DNA of 64,000 nucleotides. Source: Paraphysomonas bandaiensis. Taxonomy: Eukaryota; Chrysophyceae. The position numbers were made by a program, and so were the translations under genes. Positions within the stretch are counted from its first letter, which is position 1. Every line of letters begins with the position of its first letter. Positions 33,175 through 43,257 of this stretch are shown here, in pieces. Location of the stretch: assembly GCA_965644295.1 (NCBI GenBank), contig CBFFRP010000354.1:1-64000 (forward strand), written 5' to 3'. The notes below the pieces were generated by a model, which had not been told where the DNA came from, searched no databases, and was given only the letters and a program-made list of their open reading frames with translations.

Positions 33175-34578
33175 CGATAAGTTAACAGGTCATATCTGTG
33201 AATACTTATGATACGAGAGTTCACAGTATGATATTAAAGGGTAGCCATATATGCCTTGATTGATATATATATACATGCATATATGGTGCATTCATATCTA
33301 TATGCGTGTGAACATGTGAGACATACATACTCCTGTACATACATCGTGTGATATAATGTGAAGTGTGTTTTAATCCAATAGATTCTGAGAAAAAGTAGAA
33401 CGAATGATTTGATTGGATTTCTGTACCTCTGCTCATGTTCATAACATAAGAGTATGGATGTCAATGGACAATATGATCTTGTATATGCAAATTAAATGCA
33501 TAAGAGGCACTTAACTCAACATCAATGGATGTAAGAAGGATGTCAAAATGAACTATACATCCTTTAACACATATTCCCCTATAGTGGGGGAAATCCAGCA
33601 CTGTCGATACTTCTTATTAGGTAGCATTGTATATACACTATATAGAGTACGGTAATATATCGTTATATACAATATATAGGGATGATATTCATGAAGTGGT
33701 ATGACCAAGATGATATATACACGGCTGTGGGAGACATTTTGATTGTCATCAATCCTTTTCGTCGTCTTCCTCCCAGTATGATCCAAGTGTTATTGGCTGG
33801 CCTGCACAACTGATACACTCTGTGAAAGAAATATTGTATGCTAGTAGAATTGTGGAAAGGTTGCTGTTTAGTACATCGATTTTACGTGACAAGGAATATG
33901 GAAGTATACTATAGAAGTTTAGGAATAGAAGTTCTAATAGTACAGATGAGCGTTTGCACCCTCACAATTGTCACCAGATGCATAATATGATGAATAGATG
34001 AATCACTTAACTTAATAATATAAACTAAAGTAATTCGAATTAAATTTTTTATTGGAGCTACAAATAGCTCATGGAGTCGACCTGAACTGATTTTACTCTG
34101 TGTACGTCACACTGTAATAAGCAGATACAATATTTGTAGCTACATTTCATTACGAATTTGGGATTTCGTCATGTCGAATTTCTTATCGCTGTTCCATAGA
34201 AGATACATACTTTACTTCATCAATAGATATTAGAACCATACTATAGTCTATAGTTGTTTGAAAGTCATCCACGATATATATATTGTAGCGTAATGAGAGT
34301 AGAGCTAGAATGACTATTAATTGATATGAATTAGTTCGCAACTGCAATTCTCAAACAAGAAAATCTAAACTACATCCCATATTGCTATCCTGTATTCGCT
34401 ATATACATGTACAGCTATATATCGCTCTACACGGAGCTGCCAAAGCAACAGGACCTGGAGAGTTGCATAATATTTTCCACGACTGCTACTCCACCTATAA
34501 CTTGAATCATTCAAGTACATCTAAATCAAAAAAGTGACATCACATTCTACGTCGTTGAAACAAAACACAACTAAGCAT
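33175..34578. other. Intergenic region containing a myosin relic
   Basis: Besides the myosin-head fragment at 33691-33810, there is no coding content. The minus frames at 33221-33464 are Tyr/His-rich AT-sequence artefacts. Confidence 0.5.
33691..33810 (+). pseudogene. Myosin motor-domain fragment
   Basis: The plus frame from 33691 reads YDQDDIYTAVGDILIVINPF followed by RRLP. This is the conserved start of the myosin head (xxQIYTxxGxILIAVNPFKxLP). Immediately after, the frame drifts; the next frame carries QYDPSVI, which aligns with the following myosin segment (IYDxxVI). A one-base slip is therefore likely near 33775. No P-loop (GESGAGKT) or further head sequence is found nearby, so this is a short relic and not a gene. 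A transcribed exon of a distant gene is unlikely given the surrounding stops. Confidence 0.6.
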
Positions 34579-35540
34579 TTAGTTGTCGTGTGATGGTGAG
34601 CCAATAGCTTCGTCAATGTCGTCGAAAACGGTGGCCATGATATCCGCGTGATCGGCACCAAGGTCTTCAGAATACTCTGGCCGAAGATAGTCTGACTGGT
34701 TAGGGTGAGAAGCATAAAAGTGTTGTGTCAGAGATTCAGATGGAGAGTGTGAAACGGGGCGCGGTGATGGATGAGAAGGGGTAACGGGTGTGGCACCATG
34801 GTGCTGTGCAAATCGGGGTGTAGTGGGCATTGCACGCTTGTCAGTTGGAACCGAGGTATATTGAGAACCAAATAAACCAGAACGAGCGTATTGATTACTT
34901 TCATTAGTCCTGCCATGACTTGCCATGAATTGGGCAAATGCCAACTGCATAAGCTCACTGATTGGCTGACCAAGATTTGGGCCTCGATCCAAGCTATGGG
35001 GATTGAAATTTTCTTGAGAGAATCCGGTTCGAATTGGGGAAACTTGACAAGGCGGGTATACATTCGGATTGGGAGCAGGAGTGCTAGCTGTCATGGCGCC
35101 GACTGAATATCGTAGTCTTAGTTTTACAACAAAAAAACATATGTGATCATACACAGACCTGCATAAAAGTAATCGCTGTCGGAGTACGGACTGATAAGAA
35201 CATGGGTGAAACCGGCCTGCTTTCCCTTGTGAATAATAGCATCTACTGATTCGCTACAACTTGCAGCCAACAGAAGTACAGGTACCGCGTGGTTAATGTT
35301 ACGAATAACTTGGGCAGCATCGTGCGCGCTGAATTCAGTGATGTGCTCATGTATGACGACAGCATCATAATACTTTATAGCCAGTTGCTCAAATCCTTGA
35401 AATGCATCTCTAACAACTGTAAAAGAGCAGGCTTTACCAGGAAGAAACATTGATGAAGTCGCCTCCAAATGACGACCAAACTCTCTCAAGTCCTTCACAT
35501 TCTCCACATGCAATATTTTCACGAGAGTCATCTTACTCAA
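34579..35540 (-). CDS. Pseudo-receiver domain protein with Pro/Ser-rich C-terminus
   Basis: Two exons are proposed: 35540-35155 and 35116-34579 (38-nt intron, CT|GTGTAT ... TAAG|ACT), giving about 307 residues. Residues 7-125 look like a CheY/receiver fold: VKILHVEN (strand 1), DAVVIHEHI (strand 3), HAVPVLLLAAS (strand 4) and AGFTHVLISP (strand 5). The phospho-acceptor Asp of strand 3 is replaced (VVIHE), and the strand 5 Lys is absent (ISP). It is therefore likely a pseudo-receiver that signals by interaction and not phosphotransfer. The C-terminal half is low-complexity (TPRFAQHHGATPVTPSHPSP), with an acidic end (DDIDEAIGSPSHDN). The alternative donor CAG|GTCTGT would truncate the protein after eight further codons, so splice choice matters. 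The family is not otherwise recognised. Confidence 0.6.
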
Positions 35541-36104
35541 TAATATATCTCTATAAAAGCATTGACATGTAATGCAAGTAGTTTATAGTATTATTAGTTA
35601 CTTGGTATGCAGTACATTATGCGTTGCAAATGGTGATTGTCTCAATCATTGGAACGAGGAGAGGGGCAGCACAATCATTGATTTGAGGGGGATATATGTG
35701 GAGACCTTGGGCTCTATATGCATATACAGCAGTTGGTATAGCAGGGATAAGTAACGGAAATACGGTGCATATACCGCATAATACACCATAATATCCATCA
35801 CCAGCAGCAGTACACCTCTGTATCCCTCCCATTGTAGTATACTGCTGTATATAGTTAACATACTGTACCTGCCCATATCCATCACCAGCAGCAGTACTCC
35901 ACTGACTACACACATATACGATATACGGGGTATTATTGCCAGTGTTTCAGTGTGCATGTCTCTGCAGCAGTGTGTCATGTTGTTATATTGCAATAGTTTA
36001 CACCAACTAAAACATTTGCATCTACTTAACAGTAGCAATAATTGCAGTAGTCTTAATAAAACTTGATCTAAAAGAGCTTTTTTTTTTTAAATTGTACATA
36101 TAAA
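35541..36104. promoter_or_regulatory. Shared divergent promoter interval (pseudo-receiver / NDUFB7)
   Basis: 564 bp between opposed starts. A 23-bp direct repeat (ATATCCATCACCAGCAGCAG plus TAC) occurs at 35791-35813 and 35875-35897. CAGCAG-rich and ATATAC-rich motifs cluster around it. A poly-T run precedes the NDUFB7 start. Confidence 0.5.
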
Positions 36105-36461
36105 ATGTCTACACCAGAGGAGACACATATTCCACCTGAGAAACCAGTAATGAAAGTATCATGGCAAACAATGAAAGAGAATCATGTTCCACTTCATCTT
36201 CGAGATTTTTGTGCTCATGATCTTATCCCATTAAACGAGTATATATATCATGTAATAGATAATTATTATGTAATATAATTTGTTTTTAGATGCCGGAGAA
36301 GAGAAGGGCCTTGGCCGTGGACTTGTCATCACGAAAAACATGCTTATGAAGTATGTCAGTACGAGCAATATATGTACAGGAAAGCACTGAAGGATTATTT
36401 AGTCAAATCTGGCCAGTGGAACAATGGCCGCTTTCCTGATCCGGCACCTGTATCAAAGTGA
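36105..36461 (+). CDS. NDUFB7: NADH:ubiquinone oxidoreductase B18/NDUFB7 subunit
   Basis: Two exons, 36105-36238 and 36290-36461, with a 51-nt intron (CGA|GTATAT ... TTTTAG), give 101 residues. This is an accessory subunit of mitochondrial complex I held in the intermembrane space by a twin CX9C coiled-coil-helix fold. Both pairs are visible: RDFCAHDLIPLNEC (spanning the exon junction) and WTCHHEKHAYEVCQYEQYMY. CHHEKHxYExCQYEQY is a family signature. The first CX9C Cys pair is only completed after splicing, which confirms the intron. No presequence is present, as expected for a CHCH protein imported through the Mia40 pathway. Length matches the family (about 100-137 residues). Confidence 0.95.
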
Positions 36462-37093
36462 TGTAGTGATAGCGGAAGTGCTAACTGTCGTTTGAAGCTC
36501 GCTGTCTATCTCGATACATATATCCCCGTCGTAAATAGTGATAATAAGGAATCTGTTTTACAGTTATACTTCTATTTCATTTCTAGTCGTGTGTAGGAGT
36601 ATCACGCTCATGTTGCGTACTATTCAAAGTTTACACAGTATTGTAGAAGTTGAGTTAAGAACTTCATGGAGCAGGGCTACTAGGGAGCAATATCGTCTTT
36701 TGCAATGTATTAAACCAGAGCTAGAAGCCTTAATGTGTATTTTTCTCGATAACTACCATTGTCAATAAGCGAACTGAGAAATAATCGTAACATTTCTGTT
36801 TTCATCGAATTCCTGGTCTCAGTTTTTCTCTAGCGAACATGAACTATGAACTACTATCTATATCTCTATTCCATTTAGTATACACTACAATTCTTTCAAT
36901 TCGTGTATTACACGGTCGAATACGAAATTACTACCAATGAAATAGAAGAGTTGTAATATCCATTGTAAAATGCTTAGCTTAAAACTTCACATAACGCCAG
37001 TACTACATCGCTGGAAGCCAGAACGGCGTAAAAGGAACACCTGCAATCTCACAAAATGATTCAATGCGAAGCTTGCCAATAGAACCCTCGCTA
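36462..37093. other. Convergent 3'-3' interval
   Basis: No gene supported. A small plus frame from ATG at 36610 (about 52 codons, ending 36768) has no homology I recognise and was not called. Confidence 0.5.
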
Positions 37094-38320
37094 TTACGAT
37101 TGCGTCTCCGTGGCATGTTGCTTGTCTCTCTCTTCGCGGGAGTACCTTGGAGCCGGGGACCTGCTTCTACTTCTGCTGCGGCGGCGGTCTCTGTCCCTGT
37201 CCCTCCTGTCATCCCTGTCCCTGTCTCTGTCTCTGCGGTCCCTGTCATCGCGACGACTGTCGCGTCCGTCTCTTCTGTCGTCATATCTGTCACCCCGTCT
37301 GTAAACATATAATGTAATCATTAATTATTGAACGAGGTACAAAGACAATACGAGGTAGCACCTGTCGTCACCTCTATCGCGGTACCTATCACGTCCCGCG
37401 TCCCTGTCCCTCCCACCATATCCTCCTCGGTCTCCAGGAGGTGGTCCATACCTGTCTCTTCCTCCTCCTCCACCACCACCACCACTTCTCAGACCCGCCA
37501 TGCTGCCTGTTCCCTTCATCTTGCCGCCCTTAAACCCGTACTCATGTTCGAGGTGCTTTCTGAGATCACGGGAAGGCTCACGGACGTGCATGAAGTTGCA
37601 GTACCCGCCACGACTGCAGGTACCCTCATCGAACTGGCGACATCGCGCTTCGCGAAAGTCAGTGACAGGGGAGTACTCGCAGGCAAGAGGGCGGCCGGCA
37701 TAGTAACGACCGAACAAACTGCTGAGGGCTTTTTCCGCGTCCTCCTCGTCACCGAATTTGACATAGACATTGCCCACCATATGGTCACCAAGGTTCTCAC
37801 AAACTTGCACATCTTCAACCGTGCCAAAGGTCTTCAACTCATCAAAAATTTCCTCATAGAAATCGTCGAACTAGTAAAATACTGTGTCACCAACACGACA
37901 TAAAAATACGATATTTTATACCTCTTCTTGAATCTTGTTTTCATCAAGTTGAGAAGGGTCGCCTCCCATCATGGCTATCGTGGAGAAAGGATTCTTTTCA
38001 AATATTAGAGCAATTACTGTGGGATAATGCATTATTATATTACCTGCCACATGTGCTGGATGATAATCGTCTGGCTGAATGGGGGTCTGTGGTGCTGTCG
38101 AGAGCACCGATCGCCGTGTCGACATGCACCAATTTTAAAGTAAAACGGGCAATTTACCTAAAATAATTAATTAAGAATATAATTAATGGTATACAGAGAT
38201 ATGTAATCGGGGGAATAGTATTAATAATTGCTATGAACAGTACAGTACCTTATCCTCTTCTGTGCCATGAATACGAGCTAAGTGCTCTGCTCCACCTCGT
38301 GGACCTGCATCACGATACAT
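37094..38320 (-). CDS. U2AF1: U2 snRNP auxiliary factor small subunit (U2AF35)
   Basis: Five exons: 38320-38249, 38157-38044, 37993-37922, 37870-37362 and 37298-37094, giving 323 residues. U2AF35 recognises the AG at 3' splice sites together with U2AF65. Domain order is canonical: N-terminal [13 protein letters not shown], first CCCH finger ([20 protein letters not shown]), linker, UHM/RRM ([28 protein letters not shown]), second CCCH finger ([19 protein letters not shown]), then a Gly stretch and an Arg-Asp/Arg-Ser tail ([18 protein letters not shown]). The tail is dominated by RD repeats, with a shorter RS run. Exon 3 uses an AAG acceptor; the more upstream CACAG would introduce a stop. This gene requires its own introns of 50-91 nt to be removed correctly. 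Confidence 0.95.
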
Positions 38321-38853
38321 GACTATCACTCAACTTAATTATAAGTTTAATGTATCCTAAATATACTTTGCAGTGTACAAGTTTCGAGTGTATGGATATA
38401 AATATAATGATGAATATGTAATGCATGCAATATATGTACGTATATATGTATATATACAGCAGTAGTATGTACTGCTCTATGTATAGAGTAGTATGCATAC
38501 CGCTTGTAGTGTATGTAGAGAGAGATGTAGAGTATGGAATCCGTGTAGAAAAAAAAATATGGATGATACCGTCTGGATATACTGCACAGCAGTACAGCAG
38601 TACAGCTGGCCTCTGCACTGTGCCATACTGATATACAGGTACAGGTCGTGAGGTATCCTTCCCTCCAGCAGTACGTTGTATGGGATTGTATTCAGCTGTA
38701 TACTTTATGTCCCTAACGGTTTCCTGTCAGCTTGTATATGTATATATGAGAGCTGTCCTTAAACTTAAGTTGAAACATTATTACATACATATGATGTATT
38801 ATTACTCATAATATGATATTCTAAGTTTCTTATTGAACTAACTATTTATTAGT
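38321..38853. promoter_or_regulatory. Shared divergent promoter interval (U2AF35 / TPR protein)
   Basis: 533 bp between opposed starts. AT-rich with short CAGTACAGC-type repeats around 38585-38615. No assigned motif. Confidence 0.45.
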
Positions 38854-41099
38854 ATGATGACTGACCAAAACAAATTGATTGAATTATTCACATTATGCAC
38901 TATAGGAACTAACAGTGTTGTGTATTTTCCAGAAGTAGCTAAATATTTTTGGCCTGTATTAGACAATAGAGTTACATTATGTGATCTATCTGGAATATTT
39001 ACTATAGCCAATCCCAAAGGATTAGATCATCTTGATATCTCATTATTCAAAGAATTTGTTGATAGTTTTTCAAGAGTAAAATATCCGGATGATGATAATC
39101 ACTTAGAGAAACTTGTGGATGATCTCATAGATGCACGAACATTAAACTACGAATGTAACAACTCTACTTTTAGACTGGCTATGAATAAAGTTGTCATGAG
39201 AGTTTTGTTGAAATTCGACTTACCTCTCAGAAGAGTATTCGCCGCATTTGCTGGAAGAGGTGGCGGAATAACATGGGAAGAGGTCAAAACGATGAGCGTT
39301 GGCATGGATGTACGTATAATACTTGCAGATGTCCTATATAGTTGACTAAGTATATAAATTTATACAGATTGAGGGATTTAATTCTTTTGCAGCTGCATTT
39401 TCTCTTGTCCCGTCGTCTTTGAGTGTGCAGGTAAAGAATTTAATGTCCTATAAACATATTAAATACGCATTTCGTGTTAGCGATGTACGACACTTGCCCG
39501 TGAAGTTTTGGATCGTTTCCCCCTCCTCAAACCTGCCAAAAATTCTACCCTTTTGTATCCCCAGGTGCAAGTATCTTTTTCTGTTGCGAGTGGCTTCGTA
39601 ATATATTCTTGTATACTAGTTTCAGTTACTGTTGTGCTTTACAGCCGAAGAATTTGCTGAGGCCAATTCTACATCCACATTACCTGTGCCTAATACTAAT
39701 GGAAAGCCAGGAGTTGCATTCGGTCGCGGATTGTCGAGACAAATCTCCAATATCCAGGAGAGGGTTCCAACACCACTAAACAAAAGCCTGGCGGATATGC
39801 TCAAGACAATCGGTATTGATATGGCGGCGTCAACACTTGCAGTGGCAGACAGTAGCGCATCTACATTGCGTCCCGCTGCTTCCGCTCCCACACGCGAGAT
39901 GAAGAAGGGGACATCTTTCCTTGAGGATTCTGGTTCTACGGTTCATACCCCATTCAAGAAACCTGGTGATTTGAATCCCACTCAGTCAAATAGTAATAGG
40001 GAGTCGATGGTATTGCGCATGGAGAAGTTATTTGACGAGGTGGATGCACGTCTGGAGGGCATGGCTAATACCGATTTTGACGATGAATTAGAGTTTGAAT
40101 CATTCCCTGGTGATGGGGAAGAGTTGGTGGAAAGGCGATCGAAGCGTATGAGCAAGCCTGTGGTGATCGGTGACTCTATTCCCCCGCCTCTTAATTGCCC
40201 TGCACAAGTGCAGCATGTACGTACCGCTGCGTTTATTTATTAATTAGTTCCTTATATTGGCATGTATTCAGTCTTTAGAGGCAGCGTTGGCTCATCATAA
40301 CCTGGGTAGCTACGAAAAATCTCTGAAGTATTTAGAAACCGCAGAAATACATCTTGTTGAAGAGGAGCGACAGAAATTGGTAACCAGGAAAAGGCAGGAG
40401 CACCGAAATTTGGCTAGCATTTCCGGTAATAGGCCTGCTGAAGGAGATATTCCGGTGGTAACAGGATTTTCAACAATGGTATGCGACCCTGAGGTCAATG
40501 AGAACGATGTTGTTTTACCTGCCGAGTCAAAGTTCTATATAATGGCTTGTAAGGGTAATGTGTACCAAAGTTGCGGCGATGACGAGCAGTCTCTCCTGCA
40601 GTACATGAATGGGTGGGAGATCGCGAATACTGAATTCCATGGAGACTGGGAAATATTATTCGTGAACTCAATAGGACTTTTAGCGTATTATAATTTACAA
40701 TATGAGTTAGCTCTCAAGTGTTTTACAAAGGTTGGAAGATTCCGAGAGATCGAGTTCGGTGCTCGGAGTGCTGACACAGCAACATCGTGGAATAATCAGG
40801 CATGTTGCTTGTATTGTCTCGGTCGTAAAGGGGCAGCGAGAGTATTGTTTGAGCGTGCTCGAAACGTGTTCGTAGAGTGTCTTGGGAATCGGCATCCGAG
40901 ATCAGTAGTCGCCTCAAGAAATTGTGAAAAGGCTAAAAAATGTCAAAATACTGTAAGTAGTCAAAGTATGAAGATGGGGCTTCCGATTCGTGGGGATGCT
41001 AATAGATTAGTAATGGGAAATGATATCGGTATACAAGGTCTACCACCAATTAATCCTGGTGATAAACTTGGATGGTCAAAAAATAGAGATTCTAAATAG
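38854..41099 (+). CDS. TPR-containing protein with EF-hand-like N-terminus, function unknown
   Basis: Five exons: 38854-39309, 39368-39430, 39481-39564, 39626-40216 and 40272-41099, giving about 673 residues; introns are 50-61 nt with all frames joined. The N-terminal 180 residues are helical and have spacing like degenerate EF-hands (HLDISLFKEFVDSF, GGGITWEEVKTM) but lack a full Ca-binding loop. The middle third is Ser/Thr/Pro-rich and likely disordered. The C-terminal exon carries tetratricopeptide-like helices: AALAHHNLGSYEKSLKYLE, YNLQYELALKCFTKVGRF and AARVLFERARNVFVECLG. A scaffold or complex-assembly role is inferred from the TPRs. No catalytic motif is seen and no named family is recognised. 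Confidence 0.75.
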
Positions 41100-41344
41100 A
41101 AGTAGTAGCAGAGTATTGGTGTACTAATTTTATATATAACAACATATGCATACTTACTTACTCTAGCGCAACCCTCAGATTGTGTTTCTATTTTCACTCC
41201 AGACTATAAGTGCCTTACGCATAAACAACTAGTAAAAACAGTATCATAGTATATCTCTACTTAGGTTTGATATGGATGTAGGACAGCTTAATGATAATGC
41301 TAAAAATGGAATCTACGGATGTGTTTACTTACTGCTTAGTCATA

Positions 41345-41460
41345 CTAATATATTGTAATTGTATTGTTGGGCCTGTTTAAAATCTACATCAATAGTATTG
41401 ATGGAGCGCTATCTAACAACCACAATATTTCAATATATTGTTTCCTAGCCCTGTAGGACA
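41345..41460. repeat. Dispersed CAATATATTG-type repeat, copy 2
   Basis: GGAGCGCTATCTAACAACCA followed by TTTCAATATATTGTTTCCTA parallels 16550-16590. Flanking ATTGTAATTGTATTGTTGGG parallels 16500-16550. Confidence 0.55.
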
Positions 41461-41789
41461 GTGTTATTAACTTGTTTATCTGAGTTTTTTGCGATAAGAA
41501 TACTTATTCCACTATATCTGTATATGGTATTGCGGACAACACTTACACAACTCCTTGAAAAAGTATACACCCCTAGTCCCTAGTAGCAGTATACCTGCTG
41601 AGCATGGGAGTTTGAAATTTAAACTTAATCACAAATAAACGCTATTGCTACTATTATACAATAAGTTAGCGCTACGAGAACTAAAAGGTGCAACAATTTG
41701 CTATCGATCGCAGAATGTGGATATCATTACCAATTTCAGTGGACACATCAGAATTGAGTCCTAATGAGGTGAACTCTTCCCGCCCTCAA

Positions 41790-42275
41790 CTAAAAGTCGG
41801 ACTCACACCTTTTCGTGGTGTTCTGGGGGATAAGTACCGGAGAGACTCTCTCTGGGAAACTAACGTGAGCCGCAAACATTTAGTCAGCAGATATTCTTCT
41901 ACCCACTCATAGCCGAATGCTTGTGTGGTACAAGGGACACCAATAAGTGTCACTTGTGTAGACGTATTTGGGCCCTGACGAATAAACAGGCATCGGGGAA
42001 TGGGCCCACCTGAAGGATAACCGGGGTATTGCGCTGCCTGCTGAAGTCAAGCATCCGGGATGTTCACGTTAAGAACTCAGAGCGGAGGTGGTCGCACCTT
42101 GGTGCTTGCGGCGACGCACAAGCAGCTTCCGTAGCGTTAAATAGTAGGATAAAAAATGTGTGTACTGATTAGTTACAGGTAGAGGTCTAACTAGTTTGTC
42201 TAGCATTTATCTAGCTACTAAGTTGGTGCAGGTTTATAACGCCTATATATTGCTAATAATAAGACTTTCAATATA
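41790..42275. mobile_element. Dispersed element, copy C
   Basis: Near-identical to copy A at 4679-5185 over almost its full length. It starts CTCAACTAAAAGTCGGACTC, shares CACCTTTTCGTGGTGTTCTG and ends AATAATAAGACTTTCAATAT. Small differences include an extra ATAT in the right terminus (GCCTATATATTGC). No clear flanking duplication is seen for this copy. Confidence 0.75.
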
Positions 42276-42303
42276 ATAATATTCTTCATGTAGTTACTTA
42301 TAT

Positions 42304-42382
42304 TGTGCATAGTTATATTTAAAGCCTTATTATTTAGCAATAGGCGTTAAAAACCTGCACCAATGTAGTGTGCATAGTTATA
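42304..42382. mobile_element. 51-bp terminal-repeat insertion with 14-bp duplication
   Basis: TGTGCATAGTTATA at 42304-42317 and 42369-42382 brackets a 51-bp segment whose core TTATTTAGCAATAGGCGTTA is the terminal inverted repeat of the dispersed element. The same flanking sequence without the insert lies at 4427-4451, so a paralogous empty site is present in this window. Confidence 0.7.
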
Positions 42383-43257
42383 CCCTTTTCCAGTTGGATC
42401 ACTTGCAATCTCAGTTGAGGCTATTCTCATGATTCTGATGAGAATAGAATCTTGTCAAGATATGACACAATTGGATGATTACTAAGATAACTGGACGTGT
42501 ATTCACTCATTAGTCAAGTTAAGATGAGAGAAGATTATAATAAATATAATAAGCAATATATCACGCTATCTCTACTACCACTCATTTCTAGTACGATCTT
42601 ACATCGTCATGATATCACTTCTCATAATACAGTTAACCACTACTGTATTCTCCAGTAACCGTCATAATTCCAATATCTTAGAATTACAGCTTTTAATTGC
42701 TCAAACAGCAAAACTCAACAAATCTTACGAAAGACGACTATCAGTGAGAAGCTAAGTGATGTTGATTATAATTTAATAATTGAGTATCCATTGACTACAT
42801 CCTGCGCCAATTACTTGACAATTAATTGTTACACCCCTTTGCCAGTTACACCATTCTATAGCAGTTGTACTCTGCCCTCGAATATTATTAAGAACTAGTT
42901 GGCAACAGCGTCTTCTATCATAAAATAATACAGAAATTCCGCATATATTTACTCTTTTAATAAAAAATAACTGGGTGTGCTCAGTATTCTATTCAATTGC
43001 TGTCAGAAAACGCATTAATTGAATACACATGTTAACGCTTTAATTTTAACATCATATTGGTAATGTAAAAAGATACATTCAACAACACGAAAAAGACAAA
43101 CTTTGTGAGGAATAGTCACACTACATCACACTACTTTCGGTCACAAATATACCACCTGTCACACTAGAGTAAAGCTAAATGAAATAAAAATACTTCAATC
43201 AGTAAGTAAACACACAAATATTCCATAGGTGCCATACGTGCCGGGACAACAAATAAT

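Larger units (their letters stand above)
41100..43257. other. 2.2-kb convergent interval with repeats
   Basis: No gene seen. Left part has the CAATATATTG-type repeat (41345-41460), the middle has copy C of the dispersed element (41790-42275), then the 14-bp duplication at 42304-42382. From 42400 to 43257 the sequence is AT-rich and featureless. Confidence 0.6.

Noticed and set aside
36610-36768. Small plus-strand frame after NDUFB7
   Set aside because: About 52 codons, no homology recognised, no transcript evidence possible here.
37328-37903. 191-codon plus-strand frame opposite U2AF35
   Set aside because: Antisense shadow of a clearly conserved coding exon.
39565-39625. Alternative 28-nt intron (39598-39625) in the TPR gene
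   Set aside because: Too short for this genome; the 61-nt intron from 39565 uses the same acceptor and keeps frame.
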